From assembly GCF_050313795.1 (NCBI RefSeq), contig NZ_JBNPMC010000015.1, positions 8,773-72,772 on the forward strand: 64,000 nt of DNA, in the 5' to 3' direction. This document shows, piece after piece, positions 27,701 to 34,799 of the stretch. A model generated the notes under the pieces. The model did no database searches and was not told where the DNA came from. It saw only the letters and a list, made by a program, of their open reading frames with translations. The stretch is from CAMBRQ01 sp945870325 (GTDB taxonomy: Bacteria; Bacillota; Clostridia; Lachnospirales; Lachnospiraceae). Each line of letters opens with the position of its first letter. The first letter of the stretch is position 1. The translations under genes and the position numbers were made by a program.

Positions 27701-27954
27701 CTGTCCGGCTTCTCTTTTAAGATCAACTGTTCTACCACTTCCACCGTCAGAGGCTCAATATATACGCGGTCTGCAATATCCTTATCCGTCATAATCGTTG
27801 CCGGATTGGAATTCAGAAGAACAACTTCAAGCCCTTCTTCTTTCAGGGAACGACAAGCCTGCGTTCCTGCGTAGTCAAACTCTGCTGCCTGTCCAATGAC
27901 AATAGGACCGGAGCCAATTACCAATACTTTTTTAATATCTTTATTTCTAGGCAT
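24730..27954 (-). CDS. carB: Carbamoyl-phosphate synthase large subunit
   Basis: 1074 residues, the normal length. It makes carbamoyl phosphate from bicarbonate, ATP and the ammonia delivered by CarA, feeding pyrimidine and arginine synthesis. Two homologous ATP-grasp halves are seen, each starting with a GSGPI loop (VLVIGSGPIVIGQAAEFDYA and VLVLGSGPIRIGQGIEFDFC). The C-terminal ~130 residues form the MGS-like allosteric domain. It follows carA with no gap; AAAGGAG lies inside the end of carA. Confidence 0.98.
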   Translation of the reverse strand: MPRNKDIKKVLVIGSGPIVIGQAAEFDYAGTQACRSLKEEGLEVVLLNSNPATIMTDKDIADRVYIEPLTVEVVEQLILKEKPDSVLPTLGGQAALNLAMELEENGFLKRNNVRLIGTTSETIKKAEDRLEFKTTMEKIGEPCAASLVVETVEDGIRFAEEIGFPVVLRPAYTLGGSGGGIAHDRTQLVEILENGLRLSRVGQVLVERCIAGWKEIEYEVMRDSNGNCITVCNMENIDPVGVHTGDSIVVAPSQTLGDKEYQMLRTSALNIISELNITGGCNVQYALHPETFEYCVIEVNPRVSRSSALASKATGYPIAKVAAKIALGYTLDEIKNAVTKKTYASFEPMLDYCVVKIPRLPFDKFISAKRTLTTQMKATGEVMSICDNFEGALMKAIRSLEQHVDSLLSYDFSHLSREDLLEELAVVDDQRIWKIAEAIRRGISYDQIHEITKIDKWFIDKIAILVEMEQSLKACAPKVAAGNVGLDKELLKEAKRLEFPDNVIARLTGLDERKVHDLRHEYGITASYKMVDTCAAEFAAETPYYYSVFGSENEVAETSGKKKVLVLGSGPIRIGQGIEFDFCSVHCTWAFAKEGYETIIVNNNPETVSTDFDIADKLYFEPLTPEDVESIVDLEKPDGAVVQFGGQTAIKLTESLMKMGVPILGTSAENVDAAEDRELFDEILEKCGIPRPTGGTVFTAEEAKEVANRLGYPVLVRPSYVLGGQGMQIAINDHDIDEFIGIINRIAQDHPILVDKYLQGKEIEVDAVCDGEDILIPGIMEHIERAGIHSGDSISVYPAQSISEKTKRTIEDYTKKLAQSLHVIGLINIQFIVCGEDVYVIEVNPRSSRTVPYISKVTGIPIVPLATKVIIGSKIKDLGYTPGLQPEADYFAVKMPVFSFEKIRGADISLGPEMKSTGECLGIAKTFDEALYKAFLGAGIKLPKYKNMIMTVRDEDKEEAVEIGRRFEKIGYRIFATKGTAEALKAGGVKANAVNKIEQESPNLMDLILGHKIDLVIDTPPQGADRSRDGFVIRRNAIETGVNVLTAIDTAEALITSLENTDIKKLALIDIATI

Positions 27955-29025
27955 TTATCTCGCTCCTTTCATCATATCCATAAAACGATCGAACAAGTAA
28001 CCGGAATCCTGCGGTCCCGGGCATGCTTCCGGATGGAACTGCACGGTGAAGATGTTCTTTCCTTTATATGCCATTCCTTCATTGGTTCCATCATTGACAT
28101 TCACGAATGCTGCTTCTGCAATCTCCGGATCAATCGTAGATGCATCCACTGCATAGCCATGATTCTGTGAAGAAATATATACACGGTTATTGCTTAAGTC
28201 CTTCACCGGGTGGTTGCCTCCGCGGTGTCCGTATTTTAATTTATAAGTCTTTCCACCATTTGCAAGAGCCATCAACTGATGTCCCAGGCAGATCGCAAAA
28301 ATCGGAATATCTGTATGGTATAACTTCTTGATTTCTTCAATAATAGATACGCAGGTTGACGGATCGCCAGGTCCATTGGAGAGCATGATTCCGTCCGGAT
28401 TAGATTCAATGATTTCTTCAGCAGATGTAAAAGCCGGATAGACCGTCACTTCACATCCTCTCTGATTCAGAGACTTGGCAATATTATTCTTCGCTCCGAA
28501 GTCCATCAATGCAACCTTCGGGCCACTGCCTTCTAAGACATATTTCTTATCACAGGTAACTTTAGAGACTACATCCCCCACCACATAAGATTTCAGTTTC
28601 GGAAGAATCTCTTCAAGATCGTAATTCTCATTCGTAGTAATCATTCCGTTCATCGTACCCTTCTCGCGAAGAATCTTGGTCAGCGCGCGGGTATCAATTC
28701 CGGCTATTCCCGGAATATCCTGTTCTTTCAGGAAATCCTGAATACTGCCTTCACAACGGAAATTACTTGGCATTCTGGATAATTCTCTTACGATATAGCC
28801 ATCCGGCCATGCCTTCTTCGATTCCATATCCGGCGTAATTCCATAATTGCCAATCAATGGATAGGTCATCACAACGGCCTGTCCGGCGTAAGAAGGGTCA
28901 GTTAATACCTCAAGATAACCTGTCATTGAAGTATTAAACACAATCTCGCTAATCATATCTCGTGTCGAACCTATACTGGTTCCCGTAAAGACGGTTCCGT
29001 CTTCCAATATAAGAAATGCTTTCAT
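27955..29025 (-). CDS. carA: Carbamoyl-phosphate synthase small (glutaminase) subunit
   Basis: 356 residues. The N-terminal half is the CarA-specific domain (AFLILEDGTVFTGTSIG). The C-terminal class I glutamine amidotransferase has the nucleophile in IFAICLGHQLMA and the catalytic His in VQFHPEACPGP. It supplies ammonia to CarB. It is first in the carAB operon behind a leader carrying a terminator and a short ORF. Confidence 0.98.
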   Translation of the reverse strand: MKAFLILEDGTVFTGTSIGSTRDMISEIVFNTSMTGYLEVLTDPSYAGQAVVMTYPLIGNYGITPDMESKKAWPDGYIVRELSRMPSNFRCEGSIQDFLKEQDIPGIAGIDTRALTKILREKGTMNGMITTNENYDLEEILPKLKSYVVGDVVSKVTCDKKYVLEGSGPKVALMDFGAKNNIAKSLNQRGCEVTVYPAFTSAEEIIESNPDGIMLSNGPGDPSTCVSIIEEIKKLYHTDIPIFAICLGHQLMALANGGKTYKLKYGHRGGNHPVKDLSNNRVYISSQNHGYAVDASTIDPEIAEAAFVNVNDGTNEGMAYKGKNIFTVQFHPEACPGPQDSGYLFDRFMDMMKGAR

Positions 29026-29048
29026 ATATTCACCTATTCCCTTCCTGA

Positions 29049-29123
29049 TTATTCAAGACCAGGTATCTTCCCCGTAAAAAAGGCAGTATGTGCATGCACA
29101 ACTGCCCCCTTCTTATCATACAT
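29049..29123 (-). CDS. Possible 24-codon leader peptide of carAB
   Basis: ATG at 29123 opens a frame beginning MYDKKGAVVHAH and ending KIPGLE before TAA. It reads straight through the leader terminator hairpin and its T-run, encoding two Phe from TTTTTT. A weak GAGGG lies 11 nt upstream. Such a design fits ribosome-mediated control of the terminator, but whether it is translated is unknown. Confidence 0.4.
   Translation of the reverse strand: MYDKKGAVVHAHTAFFTGKIPGLE
29076..29106 (-). terminator. Leader terminator (attenuator) of carAB
   Basis: On the minus strand GGCAGT and ACTGCC arms, with a TGTGCATGCACA core that also pairs, are followed directly by TTTTTT. It lies between the promoter and carA with no gene upstream, so it is an attenuator rather than the end of a gene. 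No PyrR-binding loop is evident. Confidence 0.8.
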
Positions 29124-29158
29124 GTTTTAAGACACCCTCGTCTCCACAAATTGTAAAG

Positions 29159-29187
29159 ATTATACTACAAAATCTTTCTTTTTTCAA
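29159..29187 (-). promoter_or_regulatory. Promoter of carAB
   Basis: On the minus strand TTGAAA (29182-29187), a 17-nt spacer and a perfect TATAAT (29159-29164). About 130 nt of leader separates it from carA. Confidence 0.75.
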
Positions 29188-29244
29188 CTATGCATTTACA
29201 CAACTTTTTCTACTCTTTTCGGAAATTTTCAGACATTTTCTTTT

Positions 29245-30465
29245 TTACTCATACTGCCAATAAATTGTAATCTTATTGAGTTCCGGCTCATCCATATACT
29301 GATACTTTACTTCCGTAAGTCCATACCACTCCGCAAGATTCTGCGCCGCACTCTTCACTACGTTCTGAAACACGTCATCATGTGCCTGCCCATAGACTCC
29401 ACCGTCTGAGAACTTCAACACCACCGGATTCCCTTTTGCCGCAATCACCTCATTCATCCTCTGAAGCACCGTATAACTGTCATAAGTATCATAATACATA
29501 CCATTCATTACATAGTAGTTTCTATCTGATTTCGTACATGCCGGAAGTTCCACATCTGCATCCGGCGTATGATTCTTAAGAAGTTCCGCATCATTACAAC
29601 ACATATAATCATAACTGATATTCTGCAGACGGTTCACCTCTTCTCCCTCTGCTGCCTGGAAGACCGGATCTCCCCATGTTGTATCCACATAATAATAGTC
29701 TCCATCACACATAACCAGATTCCATGCATGATTCTGTCCGCCGCTGGTCGTTCCGGTTACATACGTACAGAATATGCCAAGCCGTTCCAACAGATACTGC
29801 GTTGCCTTCGAATACCCCGCACAGACGGAACGATGATTGCCAAAAACACTATAGATATTCTGATTATCCGAAGCATCCAGATCATAATCTACCGTATTCA
29901 CAATATATTCATAGACATACAGAATCTTCTGATACTCTGTATCTTCTGCCGATATACCAGCCAGGCATTCTGATACGGATACCTCAATCTCATCTTGCAT
30001 TGCCGCCCTTGCCACCTCATCATATGCATAGACAGGCTTCAACACCGTATACGGCTCATCCCCTTCATACGAAGTGGCTGTTGCCGTGCCATCGCACCAG
30101 AAAACCTCCGGAAAATCCTTCAGCACATACTGAAGCAGTCCATTAGCCCTATCGGCATCCGAAGCATGGATATATATCTCTGATACATACTCCTGTACTC
30201 CCTGAAGAATCTCCTGATATGCCTGCCGATCTTCTTCTCCTAACTTCTGATAATAATATTTGCCGGCAAATACTTCCTCCGCAATTACTGTCTTCTGATA
30301 GGGAATCTCCTGCGGTTTCTTAAGCTCATCTTCAATTCCCCGAACCATCCCCGATCCCAGACCAGTGGTATGCAGCAATACAAGTGCTGACATTCCAATG
30401 CATATCACACACACCAATACTATAATCGTATGTATACAGCCTCTTCGTCTTCTCTTTCTCTTCAT
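29245..30465 (-). CDS. Membrane-anchored transglutaminase-like protein
   Basis: About 406 residues. A very basic N-terminus (MKRKRRRRG) and one membrane segment (IHTIIVLVCVICIGMSALVLL) place the rest outside the cell. The transglutaminase-like core has Cys in SVCAGYSKATQYLLERLG, His in NHAWNLV and Asp in YYVDTTWGDP, the complete triad. This fold occurs in bacterial peptidases and cross-linking enzymes; the substrate is unknown. The start at 30465 has AAAGGAG 5 nt upstream. Confidence 0.8.
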   Translation of the reverse strand: MKRKRRRRGCIHTIIVLVCVICIGMSALVLLHTTGLGSGMVRGIEDELKKPQEIPYQKTVIAEEVFAGKYYYQKLGEEDRQAYQEILQGVQEYVSEIYIHASDADRANGLLQYVLKDFPEVFWCDGTATATSYEGDEPYTVLKPVYAYDEVARAAMQDEIEVSVSECLAGISAEDTEYQKILYVYEYIVNTVDYDLDASDNQNIYSVFGNHRSVCAGYSKATQYLLERLGIFCTYVTGTTSGGQNHAWNLVMCDGDYYYVDTTWGDPVFQAAEGEEVNRLQNISYDYMCCNDAELLKNHTPDADVELPACTKSDRNYYVMNGMYYDTYDSYTVLQRMNEVIAAKGNPVVLKFSDGGVYGQAHDDVFQNVVKSAAQNLAEWYGLTEVKYQYMDEPELNKITIYWQYE

Positions 30466-30551
30466 GAACGCTCCTTTATTATACAATCTTAGTAACGCTT
30501 TCTTTACATTATCATATCATAACTGTAAGAGAGTTTCTATGAGGTACTTCT

Positions 30552-31817
30552 ATGAATGATATGAAAGCAAGTCAGTCAGATACCCCTGATAAGGGCAGAC
30601 TGCAGATCAATATTACTTCCGAAGTCAATGCATACCCGGTAGCAGATGCCACGATATCCATCTCATACACCGGCGTTCCCGACAGCCAGCTAGAACAGCT
30701 TACCACTGATTCCTCCGGTCAGACGGAGGCCATCGAACTGGATGCTCCTCCTTTGGACTACAGCCTGAATCCTGACATCGAAGAACAGCCCTACTCAGAA
30801 TATACACTCCAGATAGAAGCCCCGGGATTCGAACCTGTCAGCATTGCCGGCGCGGAGATCCTTCCTACCGTCACTGCCATCCAGAACATAGCCCTCAGAC
30901 CTATGGATACCACGCGTCCCTCTGAGGAAGTATTCGTTATCCCTGCACATACATTATATGGAACCTATCCGCCGAAAATACCGGAAGATGAGATTAAGCC
31001 AGTAAGCGAGACAGGCGAGATCGTTCTAAGCCGCGTAGTGGTCCCGGAATACATTGTCGTCCATGACGGAAGTCCACGGGATTCCACTGCTCAGAATTAT
31101 TATGTCAAATATAAAGACTATATCAAGAATGTGGCATCCAGCGAGATCTATGCCACCTGGCCCGCGAATACGATTCGGGCGAATGTGCTTGCGATTATGT
31201 CATTTACTTTGAACCGGGTATATACGGAGTGGTATCGGAATCAAGGATATGATTTTACCATTACCTCTTCTACTGCATTCGACCACAAATGGATTCCGGA
31301 ACGTAATATATTCAATACAATCTCTGTTATCGTAGACGAACTTTTTGCTGATTATCTCTCACGCCCGAACGTACGCCAGCCAATCCTGACACAGTATTGC
31401 GACGGCAGACAGGTGCAATGTCCAAACTGGATGACACAGTGGGGATCCTGTTCCCTAGGCGAGCAAGGCTACTCCGCCATCGAGATCCTGCGCTACTATT
31501 ACGGCGAAGACATGTATATCAATACCGCAGAAGCCATCTCCGGCATCCCCTCTTCCTGGCCGGGATATAATCTGACCAAAGGCTCTTCCGGTGACAAAGT
31601 AAGGCAAATGCAGGAACAGCTTGCCGTTATCTCCAGTGCATATCCTGCGATACCAAGAGTTACTGCAGATGGAATCTTTGGTCCTGCAACGGAAGCAGCC
31701 GTTAAAAAATTCCAGTCCGTATTCGGTCTTCCTGCAACTGGGATCGTAGACTATTCAACCTGGTTTAAAATTTCCGAGGTATACGTGGGGGTGTCAAGAA
31801 TCGCGGAACTTGTTTAG
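30552..31817 (+). CDS. SpoIID-like and peptidoglycan-binding domain protein
   Basis: 421 residues. The N-terminal ~110 residues are a beta-sandwich of carboxypeptidase-regulatory/CNA-B type (LQINITSEVNAYPVADATIS). The central part resembles a SpoIID-like region (ANVLAIMSFTLNRV and ILTQYCDGRQVQCPNW). The C-terminus is a PG_binding_1 domain (GSSGDKVRQMQEQL to GPATEAAVKKFQ). No signal peptide is visible, so it could be a spore or mother-cell protein. GAGG lies 7 nt before the ATG. It is divergent from the transglutaminase gene. Confidence 0.75.
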   Translation: MNDMKASQSDTPDKGRLQINITSEVNAYPVADATISISYTGVPDSQLEQLTTDSSGQTEAIELDAPPLDYSLNPDIEEQPYSEYTLQIEAPGFEPVSIAGAEILPTVTAIQNIALRPMDTTRPSEEVFVIPAHTLYGTYPPKIPEDEIKPVSETGEIVLSRVVVPEYIVVHDGSPRDSTAQNYYVKYKDYIKNVASSEIYATWPANTIRANVLAIMSFTLNRVYTEWYRNQGYDFTITSSTAFDHKWIPERNIFNTISVIVDELFADYLSRPNVRQPILTQYCDGRQVQCPNWMTQWGSCSLGEQGYSAIEILRYYYGEDMYINTAEAISGIPSSWPGYNLTKGSSGDKVRQMQEQLAVISSAYPAIPRVTADGIFGPATEAAVKKFQSVFGLPATGIVDYSTWFKISEVYVGVSRIAELV

Positions 31818-31832
31818 CACATTTCATCCATA

Positions 31833-31879
31833 ACCTACAGGATCTGCCACGTGCGGTTCCCTTCGGATGCTATGGCAAC
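31833..31879 (-). repeat. Interspersed 44-47-nt repeat, copy 2
   Basis: Same blocks as the copies at 2163 and 47845: GTTGCC, GCATCCG, GTGGCAG and GTAGGT in this order on the minus strand. This copy is the most diverged in the CTGCC hairpin. It lies between convergent genes and is followed by a GGGCG/CGCCC hairpin (31885-31914). Confidence 0.75.
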
Positions 31880-31940
31880 TACTACGGGCGAAGGAACTTC
31901 CGTTTCTCCGCCCGCTAATACAATTATACGCTTCTGCAAA

Positions 31941-33104
31941 TCACAAATTTTCTAACTTCCTTTTCGCATTCTTGCTTCCATGCTCTGCCGCTATCTTAAG
32001 CCAATACATACCCTTTTCAGGATCACTCTGTGGGGTCGCCTCATCCATATACAGAACACTGCACAGATACGCAGATTCAACATGCCCTCTCTTTGCCGCC
32101 CGCAGAAACCAGCGCAACGCTTCTGATTCATCCCTTTGGGTTCCTTTCCCGATTTCATACATACAGCCGCATTCAAACTGGGATTCCGCATGTCCCTGTG
32201 CTGCTGCTTTCAGGAACCATTTCAATGCTTCTGCATCATCCACGGCAGTCCCCTGTCCTGCCTGGTACATCGTCGCCACACCATACTGTGCCTCCATATA
32301 ACCGCCCTCTGCAGCTATAAGCAAAGATTCAAATGCCTTCTTAAACTTTCTCTTTTTATACAACTCCAATCCTTCGCGGTACTCATCCTCAACAATGACC
32401 TTAATACTTTCGAGTTGTCCGATATATCTCACTGCTTGCATGCGCTCCTCTTCTGTTTCCTCACGTCTTTGTACCATGCGAATATATCCGTACTTGCTAT
32501 TCACATTTCCGTTTTCAGCAGAGAATAAATAATATCGAAGCGCCATATCCAGATTTTCCTCAACTCCCTTGCCCTCCTCATACATCCAACCCAAAGCATT
32601 CTGTGCATCTGCATATTTCTTTTCTTTAGGAGAAATATGATCACATACATACTTCAGCAGTGGAAATGCCTGATCATATTCAAAAAGCATGTACAGATCC
32701 ATTCCCTGCACATAACATTCATTCAGATTTAATTGCTGCTCCTTTTCTTTACTTTCCACCTTCTTACTTATTCCCGGCTCTTGCTCTGTCTGCACTTCCT
32801 TCTTCGGTTTCGGTTTTGCTTCCTTTTTTGGCTCTGGTTTTACTTCCTCTTTTGGCTCTGGTTTTACTTCCTTTTTTGGTTTCGACTTCGCCTCCTTTTT
32901 TGGCTCTGGCTTCACTTCCTCTTTTGGCTCTGGCTTTACTTCCCTCTTTGGTTCCGGCTTTACTTCTTTCTTTGGCTCAGGTTTTTGCCTTGGCTTCCGT
33001 TTCTTCTTGGAATTTACAGCCACACTTTCTTTGTTTTTTTCCTGCTCGGCTGCCTTATTATTGATAGCAATAACGCCATCTAATACTCCCTGTATCGCTG
33101 CCAT
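31941..33104 (-). CDS. Sel1-repeat protein with a long Lys-Pro-Glu linker
   Basis: 387 residues. After a short N-terminal segment (MAAIQGVLDGVIAINNKA) comes a ~75-residue low-complexity region of repeated KPEPK/EVKPEP units, then about six Sel1-type repeats (ALGWMYEEGKGVEENLDMAL, ATMYQAGQGTAVDDAEALKW, CMYEIGKGTQRDESEALRW). Sel1 repeats bind proteins. There is no signal peptide. No strong ribosome site is seen. It follows a small gene by 39 nt, likely one operon. Confidence 0.75.
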   Translation of the reverse strand: MAAIQGVLDGVIAINNKAAEQEKNKESVAVNSKKKRKPRQKPEPKKEVKPEPKREVKPEPKEEVKPEPKKEAKSKPKKEVKPEPKEEVKPEPKKEAKPKPKKEVQTEQEPGISKKVESKEKEQQLNLNECYVQGMDLYMLFEYDQAFPLLKYVCDHISPKEKKYADAQNALGWMYEEGKGVEENLDMALRYYLFSAENGNVNSKYGYIRMVQRREETEEERMQAVRYIGQLESIKVIVEDEYREGLELYKKRKFKKAFESLLIAAEGGYMEAQYGVATMYQAGQGTAVDDAEALKWFLKAAAQGHAESQFECGCMYEIGKGTQRDESEALRWFLRAAKRGHVESAYLCSVLYMDEATPQSDPEKGMYWLKIAAEHGSKNAKRKLENL

Positions 33105-33143
33105 ATATACACGCCCGACGTATATGACAAGTTCCTTCGCATC

Positions 33144-33470
33144 CTAATACGCAGCAGTGATAAACGCATCTTTCACGCCACTTTGACGAACACCACATAA
33201 TCCCTTAAATGGGACTTTCTTCACTTTACTGCTGCGTAATTTATCAAAATCCGAGCCATATAATCCGTCTATTGCCAGAATATATCCCCCTTTTCCACTT
33301 CCCATAAGAGTCGTATCCCATATGCCAACAATATCGCTTCTGCTGCATACACTGCCATAAGATGCTAATGCGTTTTTAATCACCTTTTCGCTCAACTGAA
33401 CCTCTGGTTTAAACCTGGCACCATTCTCTGCCGATACTTTCTTCATTAATTCAGATAACTGTTCCCTCAT
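33144..33470 (-). CDS. Small protein with a PH-like motif
   Basis: 108 residues, no firm family. The stretch IVGIWDTTLMGSGKGGYILA with LYGSDF resembles the DTTLxGSGKxG strand pair of bacterial PH-like domains (recognised by pattern only). The N-terminal ~40 residues are helical and charged. The start at 33470 is set by AAAGGAGGA upstream. Gene order suggests it works with the Sel1 protein. Confidence 0.6.
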   Translation of the reverse strand: MREQLSELMKKVSAENGARFKPEVQLSEKVIKNALASYGSVCSRSDIVGIWDTTLMGSGKGGYILAIDGLYGSDFDKLRSSKVKKVPFKGLCGVRQSGVKDAFITAAY

Positions 33471-33504
33471 TGTCTTCCTCCTTTTCATTTTACTCTTCTC
33501 TCTA

Positions 33505-34431
33505 TCACTTCTCCCCACGGTTCACCATCACAATCCCGATACATACCAAGAGAAGCGCCACTAACCCCTTAAGTGTAAATGCTTGGTTCTTTTCCCCAAG
33601 CAACAAAGCCGAGAGGATCACGCCAATAATCGGATTGGCGAATCCGAATACCGCCACTTTCCCCACCGGATTGTACTTTAGCAAAATGCTCCATAGTGAA
33701 TAGGCTACCGCCGAGATCAGTCCCATATAGATCAGCAGAAGCGTCGATACCCCTGTAAATCCAGTCACCCTTCCTCCGCAGATCCATCCAATCATAGACA
33801 GGACAATCCCGCCAAAGAAGAATTGATATCCACAAAGCGTGAACGTATCCTCCCGGCTGGAATACCCCTTTATCATCACCGAAGAAAGTGCCGATGCAAA
33901 TGCCGACACAAGCATGGAACCTTCTCCTGCCAAAGACAGATTCATATCCATCTTCCCTCCGGTCAGATTAATGAGAATTACTCCCGCAAATCCAACAAGG
34001 CAGCCTAAGAATTTCCCGACAGATAATCTTTCCCGAAATACCAAAACTGACAAAAATATAGCCAGGAATACGTTAGACGCCGTAATAATCGAAGATTTTA
34101 CCCCTGTCGTATGTGCCAGTCCCATATAAAAGAAAACATATTGGAATATCGTCTGCACTGCCCCCAGTTTGATTACCATGAACCACGAAGATGATTTCGG
34201 TCTCATAAAACTTTTCTTTAGAAAACTGCCAATCAGGATCACCATCACACCTGCCAGTGTAAACCTGTATCCCGCGAACAGCATCTGGGACATCGTATCC
34301 TCTCCCTGAATGCCAAAAAGCCTGTATCCAATCTTGATACTTGGAAACGCGCTTCCCCACAATGTGCAGCACAAAAGCGCAACCGCACAGACAACCAGCG
34401 GTTTTTTTAATATATGCGTATCTTTCTTCAT
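33505..34431 (-). CDS. EamA/DMT-family transporter
   Basis: 308 residues, ten predicted membrane segments in two EamA halves (PLVVCAVALLCCTLWGSAFP at the start, TLKGLVALLLVCIGIVMVN at the end). Drug/metabolite transporters export amino acids, nucleotides or other small compounds. It is the last gene of a tightly coupled operon: its ATG overlaps the stop of the selenoprotein gene as ATGA. The substrate is unknown, but the operon also encodes a ThrE-type exporter. Confidence 0.88.
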   Translation of the reverse strand: MKKDTHILKKPLVVCAVALLCCTLWGSAFPSIKIGYRLFGIQGEDTMSQMLFAGYRFTLAGVMVILIGSFLKKSFMRPKSSSWFMVIKLGAVQTIFQYVFFYMGLAHTTGVKSSIITASNVFLAIFLSVLVFRERLSVGKFLGCLVGFAGVILINLTGGKMDMNLSLAGEGSMLVSAFASALSSVMIKGYSSREDTFTLCGYQFFFGGIVLSMIGWICGGRVTGFTGVSTLLLIYMGLISAVAYSLWSILLKYNPVGKVAVFGFANPIIGVILSALLLGEKNQAFTLKGLVALLLVCIGIVMVNRGEK

Positions 34432-34799
34432 CTTATAAAGCCATCCTTATTGTTATTTTGCATAGAGTCCTCCGGCTGCTCATCCGCTTCCTTTTCAGGC
34501 GGAATCACTTGGATTCCCTCCACCTCGAATGTACTGATCCACGGATATTCCATATAACGAACCACAATCTGCTCCTCTGTCCGTACACCTTGAGCAGGAT
34601 AATACACCTTCCCCATCACACTCTCATCACAATGATATCCCCGGCTAATATAATACTCCTTCTTCTTATCAGTAAAACCTACTGATACCTCCGTACGCGG
34701 AGGCGCACATCAACTGGTATACAATGTCGCGTCCAGAACAATATCTGCAAATCCCAGTCTTTTCATATAGGCAATCGCATTTTCATTCAACTCGATCAT
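34428..34799 (-). CDS. Selenoprotein of the CC/Se-motif type (in-frame TGA = Sec)
   Basis: 123 residues if the TGA at codon 30 is read as selenocysteine. The ATG at 34799 overlaps the stop of the upstream exporter gene (ATGA), and the final TGA overlaps the start of the DMT gene (ATGA). The centre reads YTS-Sec-CAPPRTEVSVGF, matching the CC/Se pattern in which Sec or Cys precedes Cys. Immediately 3' of the TGA, CCTCCG and CGGAGG form a perfect 6-bp stem with a CGTA loop containing GU, about the position expected of a bacterial SECIS. The 93 codons after TGA are open and end in FEVEGIQV. Function unknown; a redox role is plausible. The Sec machinery is not in the window. Confidence 0.8.
34680..34712 (-). 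promoter_or_regulatory. Putative bacterial SECIS hairpin
   Basis: The hairpin starts 6 nt after the in-frame TGA (34710-34712): CCTCCG, loop CGTA, CGGAGG. A G and U in the apical loop 14-15 nt past the TGA fit the bacterial SECIS rules. It is within the coding sequence, as is usual in bacteria. Confidence 0.65.

Noticed and set aside
32800..33000. Regular repeats in the Lys-Pro-Glu linker as a CRISPR or tandem array
   Set aside because: The repeats are in frame within a coding sequence, are short and have no spacers.
34710..34712. TGA as a sequencing error or ordinary stop
   Set aside because: The frame is intact on both sides, both gene junctions are ATGA, and a SECIS-like stem follows; recoding is the better explanation, though not proven.
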